Source: Chitinophaga pinensis DSM 2588
GTDB taxonomy: Bacteria > Bacteroidota > Bacteroidia > Chitinophagales > Chitinophagaceae
Direction of reading: 5' to 3'
Assembly (NCBI RefSeq): GCF_000024005.1
Contig: NC_013132.1
Coordinates: 2,722,001-2,786,000 of the forward strand
DNA length: 64,000 nucleotides
Shown here: positions 1 to 9,240 of the stretch, piece after piece
Numbering within the stretch: the stretch's first letter is position 1
Layout: each line of letters begins with the position of its first letter
Notes under the pieces: model-generated
What the model was told of the DNA's origin: nothing
Database searches by the model: none
What the model saw: the letters and a program-made list of their open reading frames with translations, nothing else
Translations under genes and position numbers: made by a program

Positions 1-1062
1 TATACACAAACACAACATCAGATAGAACTGAACTACCGGCGGGCCAGGAATAAATGGGATATGACCTTCGGTATGCGGTTGCTGCCTTCGAGTCTGAACA
101 GCAGTATGGCGGGGGGAATAAACAGGGCCGTAGTGAAAAGTAACAAGTTGGTGCCCGTGTTCCGCATACAGTACAGATTACCTAAGCAGGCCATGGTTAG
201 TTTATCATATGCAGGTAATGTGATATTTCCGAACTATCAGCAACTACAGCCGGTGCCTGATCTGACTAATGCACAGTTTCCTATTATAGGTAATCCGGAT
301 CTGCGACCCGCATTTGCACATTCCCTGTTTTTCAACTATCGGACGGCCGGTCTGAATACCTTGTTTGTACACATGTCCGCCAATTATACACAGGATAAGG
401 TGGTGACAAATGTCTCACTTGTCAAGGATAGCTTTAATACGGTTAAGCAGGAGACCCGTTTTCTGAATACTGATGGCGATTATAACTTCCGCTTTATTTA
501 TGGCTGGTCTTACCGGATTGATGATGGTAAATATAACTTGTTTGTAGACGGAAACAGTTCGTACAACAATAATATCCTCTATATGGATAACGTGCGCAAG
601 ACAGGACAAAACCTGATGATCAATCAGTCATTCCGGGCAAATATGCTGCGGGAATGGATGGAATTGACGGGAGGTGTTGCCTATACTTACAACCGTAACG
701 TCTATGTATTGCAGGAGAACAATATTACGAATATCAGTACCTGGAATTTTAACCTTAATGGTAAAGTCTATTTCCTGAAAACTTTCAGTATAGCAGGCGA
801 TCTTACCAAACAGTTGAATAGCGGGTACAGCGGGGCGCTTACGGCGAATCCGATGATGGTTAACGGAACAATTGAAAAGCTGTTTTTCAAACGGAAGTTA
901 ACCTGCCGTTTGCAGGGTTTTAATTTGCTGGACGAGACTTCCAGGTTGTCCCAGACGATCAGCGGAAATACGGTCGTTGAGAACCAGAACAGGTTACTGG
1001 GAAGATACTTTATGTTCTCTTTACAGTGTGATCTGCGATTGTTTAAGGGCGCAAAAAAATAA
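1..1062 (+). CDS. Outer-membrane beta-barrel protein, TonB-dependent receptor class (C-terminal part)
   Basis: The reading frame is open from the first base of the window, so this is the C-terminal part of a longer protein; the first in-window Met is at base 61 but is internal. About 353 residues are visible. They consist of alternating aromatic/polar strands separated by short turns (for example NPDLRPAFAHSLFFNY, TGGVAYTYNRNVYVLQ), as in the barrel of the Bacteroidota outer-membrane beta-barrel family (PF14905-like) that carries an N-terminal carboxypeptidase-like domain and plug. It ends in FSLQCDLRLFKGAKK, with a terminal strand rich in aromatic/hydrophobic residues. The substrate cannot be told. 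A hairpin follows the stop directly. Start and N-terminal domains are outside the window. Confidence 0.8.
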   Translation, partial: YTQTQHQIELNYRRARNKWDMTFGMRLLPSSLNSSMAGGINRAVVKSNKLVPVFRIQYRLPKQAMVSLSYAGNVIFPNYQQLQPVPDLTNAQFPIIGNPDLRPAFAHSLFFNYRTAGLNTLFVHMSANYTQDKVVTNVSLVKDSFNTVKQETRFLNTDGDYNFRFIYGWSYRIDDGKYNLFVDGNSSYNNNILYMDNVRKTGQNLMINQSFRANMLREWMELTGGVAYTYNRNVYVLQENNITNISTWNFNLNGKVYFLKTFSIAGDLTKQLNSGYSGALTANPMMVNGTIEKLFFKRKLTCRLQGFNLLDETSRLSQTISGNTVVENQNRLLGRYFMFSLQCDLRLFKGAKK

Positions 1063-1090
1063 TGGATCCTTGTTATGAAAAGGCAAATAA

Positions 1091-1124
1091 AAAAGGCATG
1101 TAGTGGTAACGCTATATGCCTTTT
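1091..1124. terminator. Bidirectional terminator between convergent genes
   Basis: Inverted repeat AAAAGGCATGTAG / CTATATGCCTTTT, 13-nt arms with one mismatch and an 8-nt loop. A-rich on the left and T-rich on the right, so it can act for the receptor (+) and for fbaB (-). Confidence 0.75.
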
Positions 1125-1143
1125 CTTTATGTAATTCGTACTA

Positions 1144-2217
1144 TTAAGCAATATCAATATCCTTTGATAAATAAACGTCCTGTATGGTGTGCAGCAGTGA
1201 TACGCCTTCTTCAAACGGACGCTGGAATGCTTTTCTTCCTGAAATAAGTCCCATACCACCTGCACGTTTATTGATAACGGCTGTTTTAACGGCTTCTTTC
1301 AGATCTCCTGCGCCGGATGATGCGCCGCCTGAATTGATCAGTCCTATACGACCACTATAACAGTTCAATACCTGGTAGCGGCAAAGATCAATCGGGTGAT
1401 CAGTAGCCAGATCGGTGTACATTCTTTCGTCCAGTTTACCATAGCTGCTGTTACCCATATTAAGTGCCTTGTATCCGCCATTATTTTCAGGCAGTTTCTG
1501 TTTGATGATATCTGCCTGTATGGTTACCCCCAGGTGATTGGCCTGGCCGGTAAGATCTGCTGATATGTGATAGTCTTTCCCTCCGGTTTTGAAGGCGTCA
1601 TTCCGCAGATAACACCAGAGGATAGTCGCCATACCCAATGAATGTGCTTCTTCAAATGCAGCGGCTACTTCTGTAATCTGCCTCCGGGCGTCTGAAGAAC
1701 CGAAATAAATAGTAGCACCGACGGCAACAGCGCCCAGATTCCAGGCGTCTCTTACGGTACCAAACATAATCTGCTCATAGCTGTTGGGATAGGTGAGCAG
1801 TTCATTGTGATTGATCTTAACGATAAAAGGTATTTTATGCGCATACTTACGAGACATAAGTGCGAGTCCGCCGTAAGTAGTCGCCACACCGTTACATCCT
1901 CCCTCGATGGCTAGTCTGACGATGTTTTCCGGATCAAAATACATAGGATTGGCAGCAAATGAGGCGCCTCCGCTGTGTTCGATTCCCTGATCTATAGGTA
2001 ATATTGATACATATCCCGTTCTGCCGAGACGGCCTGCACCATATAATTGTGCCAGGCTTCTCAATGTCTGAGGCGTTCGGTTAGAAAACACAAAATGTTT
2101 GTCAAGAAAATCAGCTGAGGGGAGGTGTAATCGTTCTTTCGGTACTTTGGTGCATTTATAAGTCAGCAAATCCTGGGCTTCATCCCCGAGTATGCCATTG
2201 ATTTTTTCTGGAGTCAT
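1144..2217 (-). CDS. fbaB: Class I fructose-bisphosphate aldolase (FbaB/DhnA type)
   Basis: Reversible cleavage of fructose 1,6-bisphosphate to dihydroxyacetone phosphate and glyceraldehyde 3-phosphate in the cytosol. The protein has 357 residues, close to E. coli FbaB (about 350), and is recognisably the same family along its length. Diagnostic segments are [11 protein letters not shown] (about 72-82), the QADIIKQK segment at about 234-241 near the expected Schiff-base lysine, INSGGAS (294-300, phosphate binding) and [14 protein letters not shown] (318-331). This is the metal-independent DhnA-type class I enzyme, not the zinc class II enzyme. It is the last gene of a leftward group with the DUF7710-like gene (24 nt upstream) and the TlpA-like gene. 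Exactly which lysine forms the Schiff base is inferred from memory of the family. Confidence 0.93.
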   Translation of the reverse strand: MTPEKINGILGDEAQDLLTYKCTKVPKERLHLPSADFLDKHFVFSNRTPQTLRSLAQLYGAGRLGRTGYVSILPIDQGIEHSGGASFAANPMYFDPENIVRLAIEGGCNGVATTYGGLALMSRKYAHKIPFIVKINHNELLTYPNSYEQIMFGTVRDAWNLGAVAVGATIYFGSSDARRQITEVAAAFEEAHSLGMATILWCYLRNDAFKTGGKDYHISADLTGQANHLGVTIQADIIKQKLPENNGGYKALNMGNSSYGKLDERMYTDLATDHPIDLCRYQVLNCYSGRIGLINSGGASSGAGDLKEAVKTAVINKRAGGMGLISGRKAFQRPFEEGVSLLHTIQDVYLSKDIDIA

Positions 2218-2241
2218 GGGTTTGTGTTTTTTATGATGAAA

Positions 2242-2529
2242 CTATTCAGCAGACCCGTCAGCAATACCATTTTCATAATGATAATGTTCCTGGCCTGCTG
2301 TTGTAAACTTACCGATAAATTCAGGACAACCCTGTGAATCGTTTTTAGCTGTAAATAGCCCTTCCGATATTGCCCAGTCATATACACCTATATTAATCGG
2401 ATAGGCTGTTAACGTACCTGTCAGCCGGTTGTTATGTATCCATTGTTCTGCCGTTTCCTTCTCTGTAAAGACTCCGCTGGCAAATCGTCCATTAATACCA
2501 TGAAACAGCCAGATACGATTAGTTGTCAT
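2242..2529 (-). CDS. Small DUF7710-like protein, function unknown
   Basis: A 95-residue soluble protein with no signal peptide or membrane segment. The pattern IWLFHGINGRFASGVF, then a helix with TAEQWI, then TAYPINIGVYDWAI, and EHYHYENG near the end matches my memory of the small DUF7710 family, whose members are found as single short genes. Function is unknown. It lies between a TlpA-like gene (37 nt upstream) and fbaB (24 nt downstream), so it is probably co-transcribed, but nothing ties it functionally to either. The family name rests on pattern recall only. Confidence 0.75.
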   Translation of the reverse strand: MTTNRIWLFHGINGRFASGVFTEKETAEQWIHNNRLTGTLTAYPINIGVYDWAISEGLFTAKNDSQGCPEFIGKFTTAGQEHYHYENGIADGSAE

Positions 2530-2566
2530 ATTTTGAATAAGCTATATGGATGGTTACGTTAATTAC

Positions 2567-3265
2567 TTATAACACCTGCTCGATTGCCTTTGTTAACTGC
2601 TGACGTATCGTAGCCTGACCGCCCTTCACAACAAATTTGACGATTCCTTCTTTATCAATTACAAAACTCACCGGCCAGGAAGCCACATTATACGCCTGAT
2701 CCGTGTCATGAGAGTCGACTAGCAGGTTATAATCAAATGTATGGTCTTCTAAAAAATCAGTCACTTCTTCTTTATCATTATAAGTCATCGCCAGAAATAC
2801 TACTTCTTTCGATTGGTAATCTTTGGTCAGTTCGTTGAGTTCCGGCATTTCCTGTATACAGGGAGGACAGGTAACAAACCAGAAGTTTAGTACGACTACT
2901 TTTCCTTTCAGGTTTTTTAATGACCATTTTTTACCGTTAAGATCTCTGAGTGCAAAGCCAGGGGCAGGCTTATCCACCATATCATTCAGTAATTGCTGCC
3001 TTTTGGTATTTGCTTCCTTCATCTTTTGGGCCATTTCATCCGTGATTTTAACCAGATGCATGACACCTTCCCTGTCATCTTTTGCGTTATGGCTGAATAC
3101 GAGTCTGCCGGGCCCCCAGGCAGAACGCAGGCTATCCAGTTTGTCGGCCGGGAGTACCTTGCCATTTGGCAGTATGTATGTAGTAGTAGGCGTCGTTTGT
3201 GCAGATAGCTCACTTATACCACAAACGAGAAGAAAGCAGGCAAGGAATAGAACAGATGTCTTCAT
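2567..3265 (-). CDS. TlpA-like periplasmic thioredoxin-fold protein
   Basis: A 232-residue protein with an N-terminal signal peptide (about residues 1-22, cleavage near SAQ) and a thioredoxin-like domain from about residue 98 to the end. The redox motif is CPPC at 133-136 (NFWFVTCPPCIQEMPEL), preceded by a typical TlpA/ResA segment (PAPGFALRDLNGKKWSL) and followed by the cis-proline segment ASWPVSFVID. Residues 24-95 form an extra charged region without recognisable domain. Likely role: thiol-disulfide reduction of envelope proteins, for example in cytochrome c maturation or general oxidative folding; the partner cannot be told from the neighbourhood. A TTACTTTG box on the minus strand (plus bases 3313-3320) is a near-consensus -7 element about 50 nt upstream of the start. 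Confidence 0.88.
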   Translation of the reverse strand: MKTSVLFLACFLLVCGISELSAQTTPTTTYILPNGKVLPADKLDSLRSAWGPGRLVFSHNAKDDREGVMHLVKITDEMAQKMKEANTKRQQLLNDMVDKPAPGFALRDLNGKKWSLKNLKGKVVVLNFWFVTCPPCIQEMPELNELTKDYQSKEVVFLAMTYNDKEEVTDFLEDHTFDYNLLVDSHDTDQAYNVASWPVSFVIDKEGIVKFVVKGGQATIRQQLTKAIEQVL

Positions 3266-3707
3266 TAAAAATGGGTCTTGGGTTGATTAAATGAGTTTAC
3301 TGAAAGTATGAGCAAAGTAAAATGTTACTGGTATACGATTGGCATCCACCTATGTTAATTTATGCTAAAGGTGCCTTACGACTTTTATGCTAGCGGACTA
3401 ACCAATTGATTATTAATAGGTTGTTTTTTAGGTTGAACTGTTAACACGATCATATTTCGCCGATCAGCGAAATAGAACAGATCCCCGGTACCGGGTTTTT
3501 ACTACAAGTTATTATAAATCAGTTTATTAAGGAAATGGCACCACACTTGTTGCACCTGTGTCGATTTCATGAGAATATCGGATAAGCAGGCTGTCTATTA
3601 TTCAGGTAAGCGGTTTGGTGTTTTTGTGGATCGGTCCATTATTATCAATTGATAGCATTTTCGCTTTGAACACACTACCCGTCGCCTTCACCATTACTCA
3701 CAGCTTT
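3266..3707. other. Intergenic region with an inverted repeat and a palindrome
   Basis: Divergent spacer between the TlpA-like gene and the histidine kinase. It holds an inverted repeat ATTTCGC-N6-GCGAAAT (3454-3473) and, ten bases on, a perfect 12-bp palindrome CCCGGTACCGGG (3484-3495) followed by five T. These could be an operator and a small attenuator or terminator. A reading frame with TTG start (3615) extends the kinase upstream, but the ATG at 3708 is preferred. No other gene is visible. Confidence 0.4.
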
Positions 3708-4526
3708 ATGTGCCTGCATTCCACGTTTGTTGACGCTGGTACCGGATATCCGTTATATGCCATTGCTGGTATTGTATTACTGCTGGTGACTGGTGTTGTG
3801 ATCTGGCGTCAGGGAAGGAAATATCATCAGGCCCTTCAGGAAATAACATCTTTACGGTGTAAGCTGAATGAGTTTGACCGGTATCTTGGAAATATTACCC
3901 GTGAAAAAGACTGGCTGATAGAAGAAACACATCATCGGGTAAAGAATAATCTGCAGATGGCGATTAGTTTGCTGAATACCCAGTATACCTTCCTGGCAGA
4001 TAACGAAGCTCGTCAGGCAGTCCGTAATACACAACACAGAATGTTTGCTATTTCGCTGGTATACCAGAAACTGTATCAGGAAGATGCATTATCAACAATT
4101 GATATTCCCCAGTATATCAGCGAACTATTGGATTATCTTAAAGATGAATATGAAGTAGCTGCCGATATAGACTTCAATCTTAAAACAGTACCTTTAAAGC
4201 TCGATGTTACACTCGCTATACCCTTCGGACTCATTATCACAGAAGCCATCAGTAATATTTTCAGACATGCTTTTACCGGCAGGGAAGATGGCAGCGTATA
4301 CATCTCCATGCAAAGCAATAACGGCAGGCATTATAAATTGCTGATAAAGGATAATGGGGTAGGACTGCCTGTTTCTTTTGATCCTTATGCGGACACCTCT
4401 ATGGGATTGATGCTGATGACAGGATTAAGCCGGCAGGTGAGGGGAACTTTACAGATCTGCAATGATAACGGCGTTACCATCGTACTGGAATTTCTGAACG
4501 ATGGCAGGCTGCCGGAGAATTTATAA
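3708..4526 (+). CDS. Membrane-anchored sensor histidine kinase (HisKA_2 type)
   Basis: From the ATG at 3708 the protein has 272 residues. One membrane segment (about 15-33, YPLYAIAGIVLLLVTGVVIW), then a coiled coil (36-70), a HisKA_2-type dimerisation and phosphoacceptor box EETHHRVKNNLQMAISLL (72-89; likely phospho-His 76) and a HATPase domain (about 165-270) with the N box around TEAISNIFRHA and a DNGVGLP G1 motif. There is almost no extracytoplasmic part, so the signal is probably internal or sensed through the membrane. The next gene, 13 nt downstream, is a response regulator with sigma-54 activator domain, the obvious partner. An upstream TTG (3615) would add 31 residues without typical features; I prefer the ATG. 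Confidence 0.88.
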   Translation: MCLHSTFVDAGTGYPLYAIAGIVLLLVTGVVIWRQGRKYHQALQEITSLRCKLNEFDRYLGNITREKDWLIEETHHRVKNNLQMAISLLNTQYTFLADNEARQAVRNTQHRMFAISLVYQKLYQEDALSTIDIPQYISELLDYLKDEYEVAADIDFNLKTVPLKLDVTLAIPFGLIITEAISNIFRHAFTGREDGSVYISMQSNNGRHYKLLIKDNGVGLPVSFDPYADTSMGLMLMTGLSRQVRGTLQICNDNGVTIVLEFLNDGRLPENL

Positions 4527-4539
4527 ATTACATTGAGAA

Positions 4540-6501
4540 ATGACCATGAAGGAAAATATACTGATCGTCGAAGATGAATTTATCGTAGGCAATGATCTCA
4601 GATTGATGCTGATCAGGGCAGGATACGCCGTTTGTGGCATCGCTGCTTCCGTGGATGAGGCCAAAGCCATGATAGAGCGGAATAAACCGAGTTGGGTATT
4701 GCTGGATATCTTTCTGCTGGATGGATCATTAGGAACTGATCTGGCTGGATATCTCCGCCAGAAAAATATCGGCTTTATATACATCTCTGCAAATACGAAT
4801 CAAAGTATACTGGAAATTGCGCGTGCTACCAGGCCATACGGCTTCCTGGTGAAACCTTTCCGGGAAAAGGACCTGCTCATCATGCTGGATATCGCCAGAT
4901 ACAAACACCAGAATAACTTGCAGATGGCACTGCAACGGGAGCAGTTAATGCAAAAACAATTGCAGCAGATCATTGAGGCGCCCTTTGAACTGGCTGATAA
5001 GATTGCCCGTATCCCTGATGTTTTACAGACATTTGTCCCGTTTGACTATCTCCATATTGCCATCACCGGTAAAAGACCGCATACGCTGGAAGATCTGAGT
5101 TTCCAGCGGACAGGCTTCGATGAGTATGAACACCTGGACAATACCGCACTGTGTAAGTCTTTGGGGCTGGAAAGAAATACTATCCTTACCGGAAGAATTG
5201 CACAACTGGAAAATGAAACAGGCGGGTATCTGAGTGATGCTGAATTCAGGCAATGGATAGCTGACAAAATATGGGAAAGTAAACTAAGTGATCATCTCCG
5301 TCTAAACGCCAGACTGGCTATTGCTGTTACGCTGCCGGCCGGTAATCTGGCCGTCATTTCTTTTTACAGCCGTAATGCCGACACGTATACGGAAGAGCTG
5401 TTTACATTGCTGGGAAGAATGGAAAACGGTATCCGTCAGTTGCTGGAACAGATCCAGCAAAAGAATGATGCCCTGAGTGCCCGTATTGTTGCCAGAAAAC
5501 GTGTGGAAAAGCCGCTTATAGACAATGAAGTCTTGTTTGAAGGGATCGTTGGTCGCAGTCCTGTTTTTCTGAGTGTATTACATAGTATCAACATGGTGTC
5601 CGCAGCGCCAAGTTCTGTACTGATACTGGGAGAAAGTGGTACAGGTAAGGAACTGATTGCGCGATGTATACACCGGCAGTCTCCCCGTAAGAATAAACCA
5701 TTGATCACGGTGAATTGTGCCGCCTTACCTGCTGAGCTGATAGAATCTGAGTTGTTTGGGCATGAGAAAGGCGCATTTACAGGTGCGACTGATAAACGTG
5801 CAGGTAAATTTGAAATGGCAGACGGTGGTACGATCTTCCTGGATGAAATAGGTGAACTGCCTATAGAATCCCAGGTAAAGCTGCTGCGTGTTTTGCAGGA
5901 GAAAGAGTTCGAAAGGGTCGGAGGGAGTAAGGTCATCAAGGTAGATGTACGTGTGATTGCTGCTACGAACAGAAACCTGGAGAAAGAAGTGGCGGAAGGT
6001 CGTTTCCGTCTGGATCTATATTACCGCCTGAATGTATTCCCTGTAGAATTACCATCACTCAGAGAGCGTAAAGAAGATATACCTTTGCTGGCACAACATT
6101 TTGTGGATAAACTATCTGAGAAGCTAAGCCGTAATATTACAGATATCAGTCCTGATGCCTTAAAAGCTTTACGGTCATACGACTGGCCCGGAAACATCCG
6201 TGAAATGGAACATGTGATGGAAAGGAGCCTGCTAATGACGACGGGCACTATCCTGAAACAGATTATGCTGCCTAAAATGGCTGCGCAACCGGTAGGAACC
6301 ACTATTTCATCGGCTGATGGAAACAGGATCAAAACCCTGGAGGAAATGGAAATAGAACATATCCTGCAGGTGTTGAAAAGCTGTAAGGGAAAAGTATGTG
6401 GTGTTGGTGGCGCTGCAGAGTTATTAGGGCTGCCGCCCAGTACCCTGAATTCCAAGATCAGGAAGCTGGGCATTAAGAGAGATTTTCACTTTAAGGATTA
6501 A
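4540..6501 (+). CDS. Sigma-54-dependent response regulator (NtrC/AtoC type)
   Basis: A 653-residue transcription activator. Receiver domain at 1-122 with acidic pair E11/D12, phospho-acceptor Asp56 (WVLLDIFLLDG) and the conserved Lys in FLVKPFREKD. A long middle region (about 125-325), possibly a degenerate GAF-type domain flanked by coiled coil. Then an AAA+ sigma-54 interaction domain: Walker A GESGTGKE near 364, the sigma-54 contact motif GAFTGA near 411, Walker B GGTIFLDEIGEL near 433. A Fis-type helix-turn-helix closes the protein (LGLPPSTLNSKIRKLGIKR). It follows the kinase gene by 13 nt and should be phosphorylated by it. The start could equally be the ATG two codons later. Targets are unknown; it should act at promoters with -24/-12 elements. 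Confidence 0.93.
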   Translation: MTMKENILIVEDEFIVGNDLRLMLIRAGYAVCGIAASVDEAKAMIERNKPSWVLLDIFLLDGSLGTDLAGYLRQKNIGFIYISANTNQSILEIARATRPYGFLVKPFREKDLLIMLDIARYKHQNNLQMALQREQLMQKQLQQIIEAPFELADKIARIPDVLQTFVPFDYLHIAITGKRPHTLEDLSFQRTGFDEYEHLDNTALCKSLGLERNTILTGRIAQLENETGGYLSDAEFRQWIADKIWESKLSDHLRLNARLAIAVTLPAGNLAVISFYSRNADTYTEELFTLLGRMENGIRQLLEQIQQKNDALSARIVARKRVEKPLIDNEVLFEGIVGRSPVFLSVLHSINMVSAAPSSVLILGESGTGKELIARCIHRQSPRKNKPLITVNCAALPAELIESELFGHEKGAFTGATDKRAGKFEMADGGTIFLDEIGELPIESQVKLLRVLQEKEFERVGGSKVIKVDVRVIAATNRNLEKEVAEGRFRLDLYYRLNVFPVELPSLRERKEDIPLLAQHFVDKLSEKLSRNITDISPDALKALRSYDWPGNIREMEHVMERSLLMTTGTILKQIMLPKMAAQPVGTTISSADGNRIKTLEEMEIEHILQVLKSCKGKVCGVGGAAELLGLPPSTLNSKIRKLGIKRDFHFKD

Positions 6502-6518
6502 TGTTTATCTGAAAATAT

Positions 6519-6544
6519 ACCCATCCGCCGGAAGACGGACGGGT
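6519..6544. terminator. Weak hairpin between convergent genes
   Basis: ACCCATCCG / CGGACGGGT, 9-nt arms with one mismatch, 8-nt loop. There is no real T-run, so it is a modest candidate terminator between the regulator (+) and the alcohol dehydrogenase (-). Confidence 0.45.
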
Positions 6545-6555
6545 GTCACTCACTC

Positions 6556-7572
6556 TTAGAAATCTACATCTAAAACAACGCGGTAATTCGCTTTGCCGGA
6601 TTCAAGATGTTCAATGGCATCATTGATCCTGCTCATAGGGAAATGTTCCACCATGGCCCTGATATTATGTCTGGCTGCAAAGCGGAGCATTTTATCAAAG
6701 GCGCTTCTGGAGCCGGCGGGAGAAGCAGATACTACTGCTTGCGGAATTAATAGTGATAACACTGTTACCGGTATCGCCTCATAGGGAATACCCACGAAAT
6801 GCAGTCTGCCTCTTGGCGATAACATAGCAATGATCTTGTCCCATTCCAGTGTGACGCCTACTGTCACGATAATCAGATCAAAATGTCCTTTTAGTGATGA
6901 CCATTCTTCGCTGTTCCTGCTGGAAACAACATGATCTGCGCCCAGCTTTTTTGCTTCTTCAAATTTTGCAGGTGTAGAAGAAAATGCTGTTACCTCAGCT
7001 CCCCAGGCATGTGCAAACTGTACAGCCAGATGTCCGAGTCCGCCTACGCCGATAACACCTACTTTGTCAGTAGCCTGGATGCCGTATTCCAGTAACGGAT
7101 AGAATACGGTGATACCTGCACAGAAAAGCGGTCCTGCATCTGCCGCATGAAGACCTTCAGGGACAGGTATTACCCATAACCAGTGTGCTTTGATACGGTT
7201 GGCAAATCCGCCATGATATCCCAGTACGGTGGCTTTCAGGTTTACACATAAATGTGCATCTCCAGCGAGACAAGCGTCGCAATGTCCGCAGCTTTCTTTA
7301 TTCCAGCCCAGACCCACAGTTTGTCCGACGGACAATCCCTTGGTTTTTGCCACTTCACCAAGAGCGACAATGCGGCCGGTGATCTCATGTCCTGCCACAA
7401 CCGGGAATGGTAATCCGAAGTCGCCATTCAGTACAGAAAGATCTGTATGACATAATCCACAATTGTCAATAACTATTTCCACTTCCTCCGCTGTAACGGA
7501 CGATAACTCATAACTATAGGGCTGTAGTTTACCCTTTGGCTCCAGCTGAGCCCATGCATTAACTGTTGACAT
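6556..7572 (-). CDS. ahr: Zinc-dependent alcohol dehydrogenase / NADPH-dependent aldehyde reductase (Ahr-like)
   Basis: A 338-residue medium-chain dehydrogenase, closely resembling E. coli Ahr (YjgB, 339 residues). Catalytic-zinc residues are Cys41 (CGLCHTDLS) and His62/Glu63 (VVAGHEITG); the structural zinc is held by Cys95, Cys98, Cys101 and Cys109 (SCGHCDACLAGDAHLC). The Rossmann glycine motif is GVGGLGHLAV at about 174-183. Expected reaction: NADPH-dependent reduction of aldehydes to alcohols; the real substrate is unknown. It is the last gene of a leftward group SDR / DinB / this gene with gaps of 20 and 12 nt, divergent from an AraC regulator, suggesting a stress- or aldehyde-detoxification operon. 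The symbol is by similarity and should be read as Ahr-like. Confidence 0.85.
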   Translation of the reverse strand: MSTVNAWAQLEPKGKLQPYSYELSSVTAEEVEIVIDNCGLCHTDLSVLNGDFGLPFPVVAGHEITGRIVALGEVAKTKGLSVGQTVGLGWNKESCGHCDACLAGDAHLCVNLKATVLGYHGGFANRIKAHWLWVIPVPEGLHAADAGPLFCAGITVFYPLLEYGIQATDKVGVIGVGGLGHLAVQFAHAWGAEVTAFSSTPAKFEEAKKLGADHVVSSRNSEEWSSLKGHFDLIIVTVGVTLEWDKIIAMLSPRGRLHFVGIPYEAIPVTVLSLLIPQAVVSASPAGSRSAFDKMLRFAARHNIRAMVEHFPMSRINDAIEHLESGKANYRVVLDVDF

Positions 7573-7584
7573 ATCCTGCTGTTT

Positions 7585-8085
7585 TTATTCTGCGATTGGA
7601 AGGCCCATTTTTATCCAGTCTTCTCTTACCGGGCCATATAGTTCCGGTACGGGAAGATCCAGTATGCGCATGATAACTGACATCTGGCTTCGATGATGGA
7701 TCTCGTGTTGTACAAGTAATGAGAGTACATCTCCTCTTTTCCAGGACTTGCCAAATAAGGTCACATCACCGTCAAGGATGTTATCCTGCCAGTGCGTCTG
7801 CACAACTGAACGCATTCGCTGGTGATAGTCTTTGTATATATCAATAAGCTGTGACAGGTCTGTTGTAGTACCTTGTACTGCCAGATCATCCTGCTCAAAC
7901 AAACCTACCTGCATACCAATGTCACTGATGACCTGTGAAATATGCAATGCCAGACGGTCCAGCGTGCGTATATTGCTATGTACTTTTACACTGCTGGTAT
8001 CTTTTGTCAGTAATGAAAACACGTTGAGCGTCTTATGTACTTCGAAGTCCCAGTCTTCGAGAAACGCAGTTATGCTGTGATACAT
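7585..8085 (-). CDS. DinB-family four-helix protein
   Basis: A 166-residue all-helical protein of the DinB/YfiT type. Three histidines in family-typical places could bind a metal: His48 (LALHISQ), His127 and His131 (QHEIHHRSQ). DinB-fold proteins include metal-dependent thiol-S-transferases (bacillithiol and similar) and many members with unknown function; nothing in this sequence selects a substrate. Cytosolic, with no signal peptide. It sits between the SDR gene (20 nt) and the alcohol dehydrogenase gene (12 nt), almost surely in one operon. Confidence 0.85.
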   Translation of the reverse strand: MYHSITAFLEDWDFEVHKTLNVFSLLTKDTSSVKVHSNIRTLDRLALHISQVISDIGMQVGLFEQDDLAVQGTTTDLSQLIDIYKDYHQRMRSVVQTHWQDNILDGDVTLFGKSWKRGDVLSLLVQHEIHHRSQMSVIMRILDLPVPELYGPVREDWIKMGLPIAE

Positions 8086-8105
8086 ATGTTAAATGATTGA
8101 TGGCG

Positions 8106-8954
8106 TTATTTTTTCACAACATGATCTGTGCTGACAGCTACAGTTATCCAACGAGCCGTTTCTTCCAGCATAGCTGCTGCATTGTTCCTCAGCATTTCAA
8201 CTGCATCGGTACCGACTGGCAGGTGTAAAGGCGGATGTTCCGTATGCGCTATTTTTATGACTACCTGTGCCAGCTTTAAAGGATCGCCGGGTTGTTGTCC
8301 ATGCAGCTGTTCCGGCACCTGTCTCACCTGTCCTATGGTGTCGGCATAGTCGTCTATCTTATTGACGCTTTCCTGGTAAGACCCTTTTCCAAGAAAGTCA
8401 GTGGTAAACAATCCGGGAGCTAGGGCGGTTACTTTAATGCCGAATGGGGCTACTTCTTTTGCCAGTGCTTTTGATATACCTTCCACCGCAAATTTGGTAG
8501 AACCATAGATGCCCCAGCCGATGACGGAGTCATAGCCAAAGAGAGAAGAGATGTTAATAACATGTCCACTTCTTTTTTGCCGCATAGAGGGCAATACAGA
8601 ACGCAGTACATTTAGCAGACCGAATACATTTGTATCATATTGTTTTTTGACTTCGTGGTCAGCCGCTTCTTCTATGCCGGCCAGTATGCCATAACCTGCA
8701 TTATTGATCAGCACATCAATCTTTCCGGCTTTTTCAAGAGCTGTTGTTACAGCCTCTTTTACCTGCTCTTCGTTGGTGACATCCATCGTCACCACCGTAA
8801 GTGCTGCCGGTTTGCCTAACGCTGTAAATAAATTATCTGCACCCGAACGAACAGTTGCCACAACCCGGTCTCCTGCAGCCAATGCTGCTTTTACTATTTC
8901 CAGTCCGAATCCTTTAAATGCGCCTGTTACCATTAATACCTTCTGTGATGCCAT
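8106..8954 (-). CDS. Short-chain dehydrogenase/reductase (SDR)
   Basis: A 282-residue classical SDR when started at MASQKVLMVTG. NAD(P)-binding motif TGAFKGFGLE near the N-terminus (one residue differs from TGxxxGxG, with F in place of the usual small residue), NNAGYG, and the catalytic triad Ser plus YGSTKFAVEG. A longer frame starting at 9017 adds 21 residues without family similarity and is rejected. The C-terminal part (QVRQVPEQLHGQQPGDP onward) is typical of SDR paralogs that sit next to AraC regulators in Bacteroidota. First gene of the leftward SDR / DinB / alcohol dehydrogenase group; divergent from the AraC gene at 9241. Substrate unknown. A related SDR with its own AraC neighbour is at 34892-35734. 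Confidence 0.88.
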   Translation of the reverse strand: MASQKVLMVTGAFKGFGLEIVKAALAAGDRVVATVRSGADNLFTALGKPAALTVVTMDVTNEEQVKEAVTTALEKAGKIDVLINNAGYGILAGIEEAADHEVKKQYDTNVFGLLNVLRSVLPSMRQKRSGHVINISSLFGYDSVIGWGIYGSTKFAVEGISKALAKEVAPFGIKVTALAPGLFTTDFLGKGSYQESVNKIDDYADTIGQVRQVPEQLHGQQPGDPLKLAQVVIKIAHTEHPPLHLPVGTDAVEMLRNNAAAMLEETARWITVAVSTDHVVKK

Positions 8955-9114
8955 GTTAATAATGATTTGAAATTGATGAACAGTAGAAACTGACATCAAA
9001 ATTACCCCTCTGTACAAGCAGTAGCAATGGATGGATGATCATAAAAAAGGTATGTTTCGAAGCGCCGCACAGAGAAAACAGATCGTGTATTGCAAGCGAC
9101 GAAAAACAGTGTTA

Positions 9115-9132
9115 TCAGCGAAATGTCGCTGA
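9115..9132. promoter_or_regulatory. Inverted repeat in SDR/AraC divergent spacer
   Basis: Perfect TCAGCGA-N4-TCGCTGA in the 286-bp spacer between the leftward SDR operon and the rightward AraC gene. Its position suits an operator or a small hairpin; no binding protein can be named. Confidence 0.35.
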
Positions 9133-9240
9133 CTGGATACTTTGGGTTGGGGTTAAATAATTGATAACCATTGTTTTGTTTAGGTGGCATGTTATTCGGG
9201 TTGATGGGGGAACAATAGGGAAAACCAAAACTCAGGACTT

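Noticed and set aside
768..1265. 165-codon minus frame across the receptor end and fbaB end
   Set aside because: It runs through the bidirectional terminator and over two supported genes.
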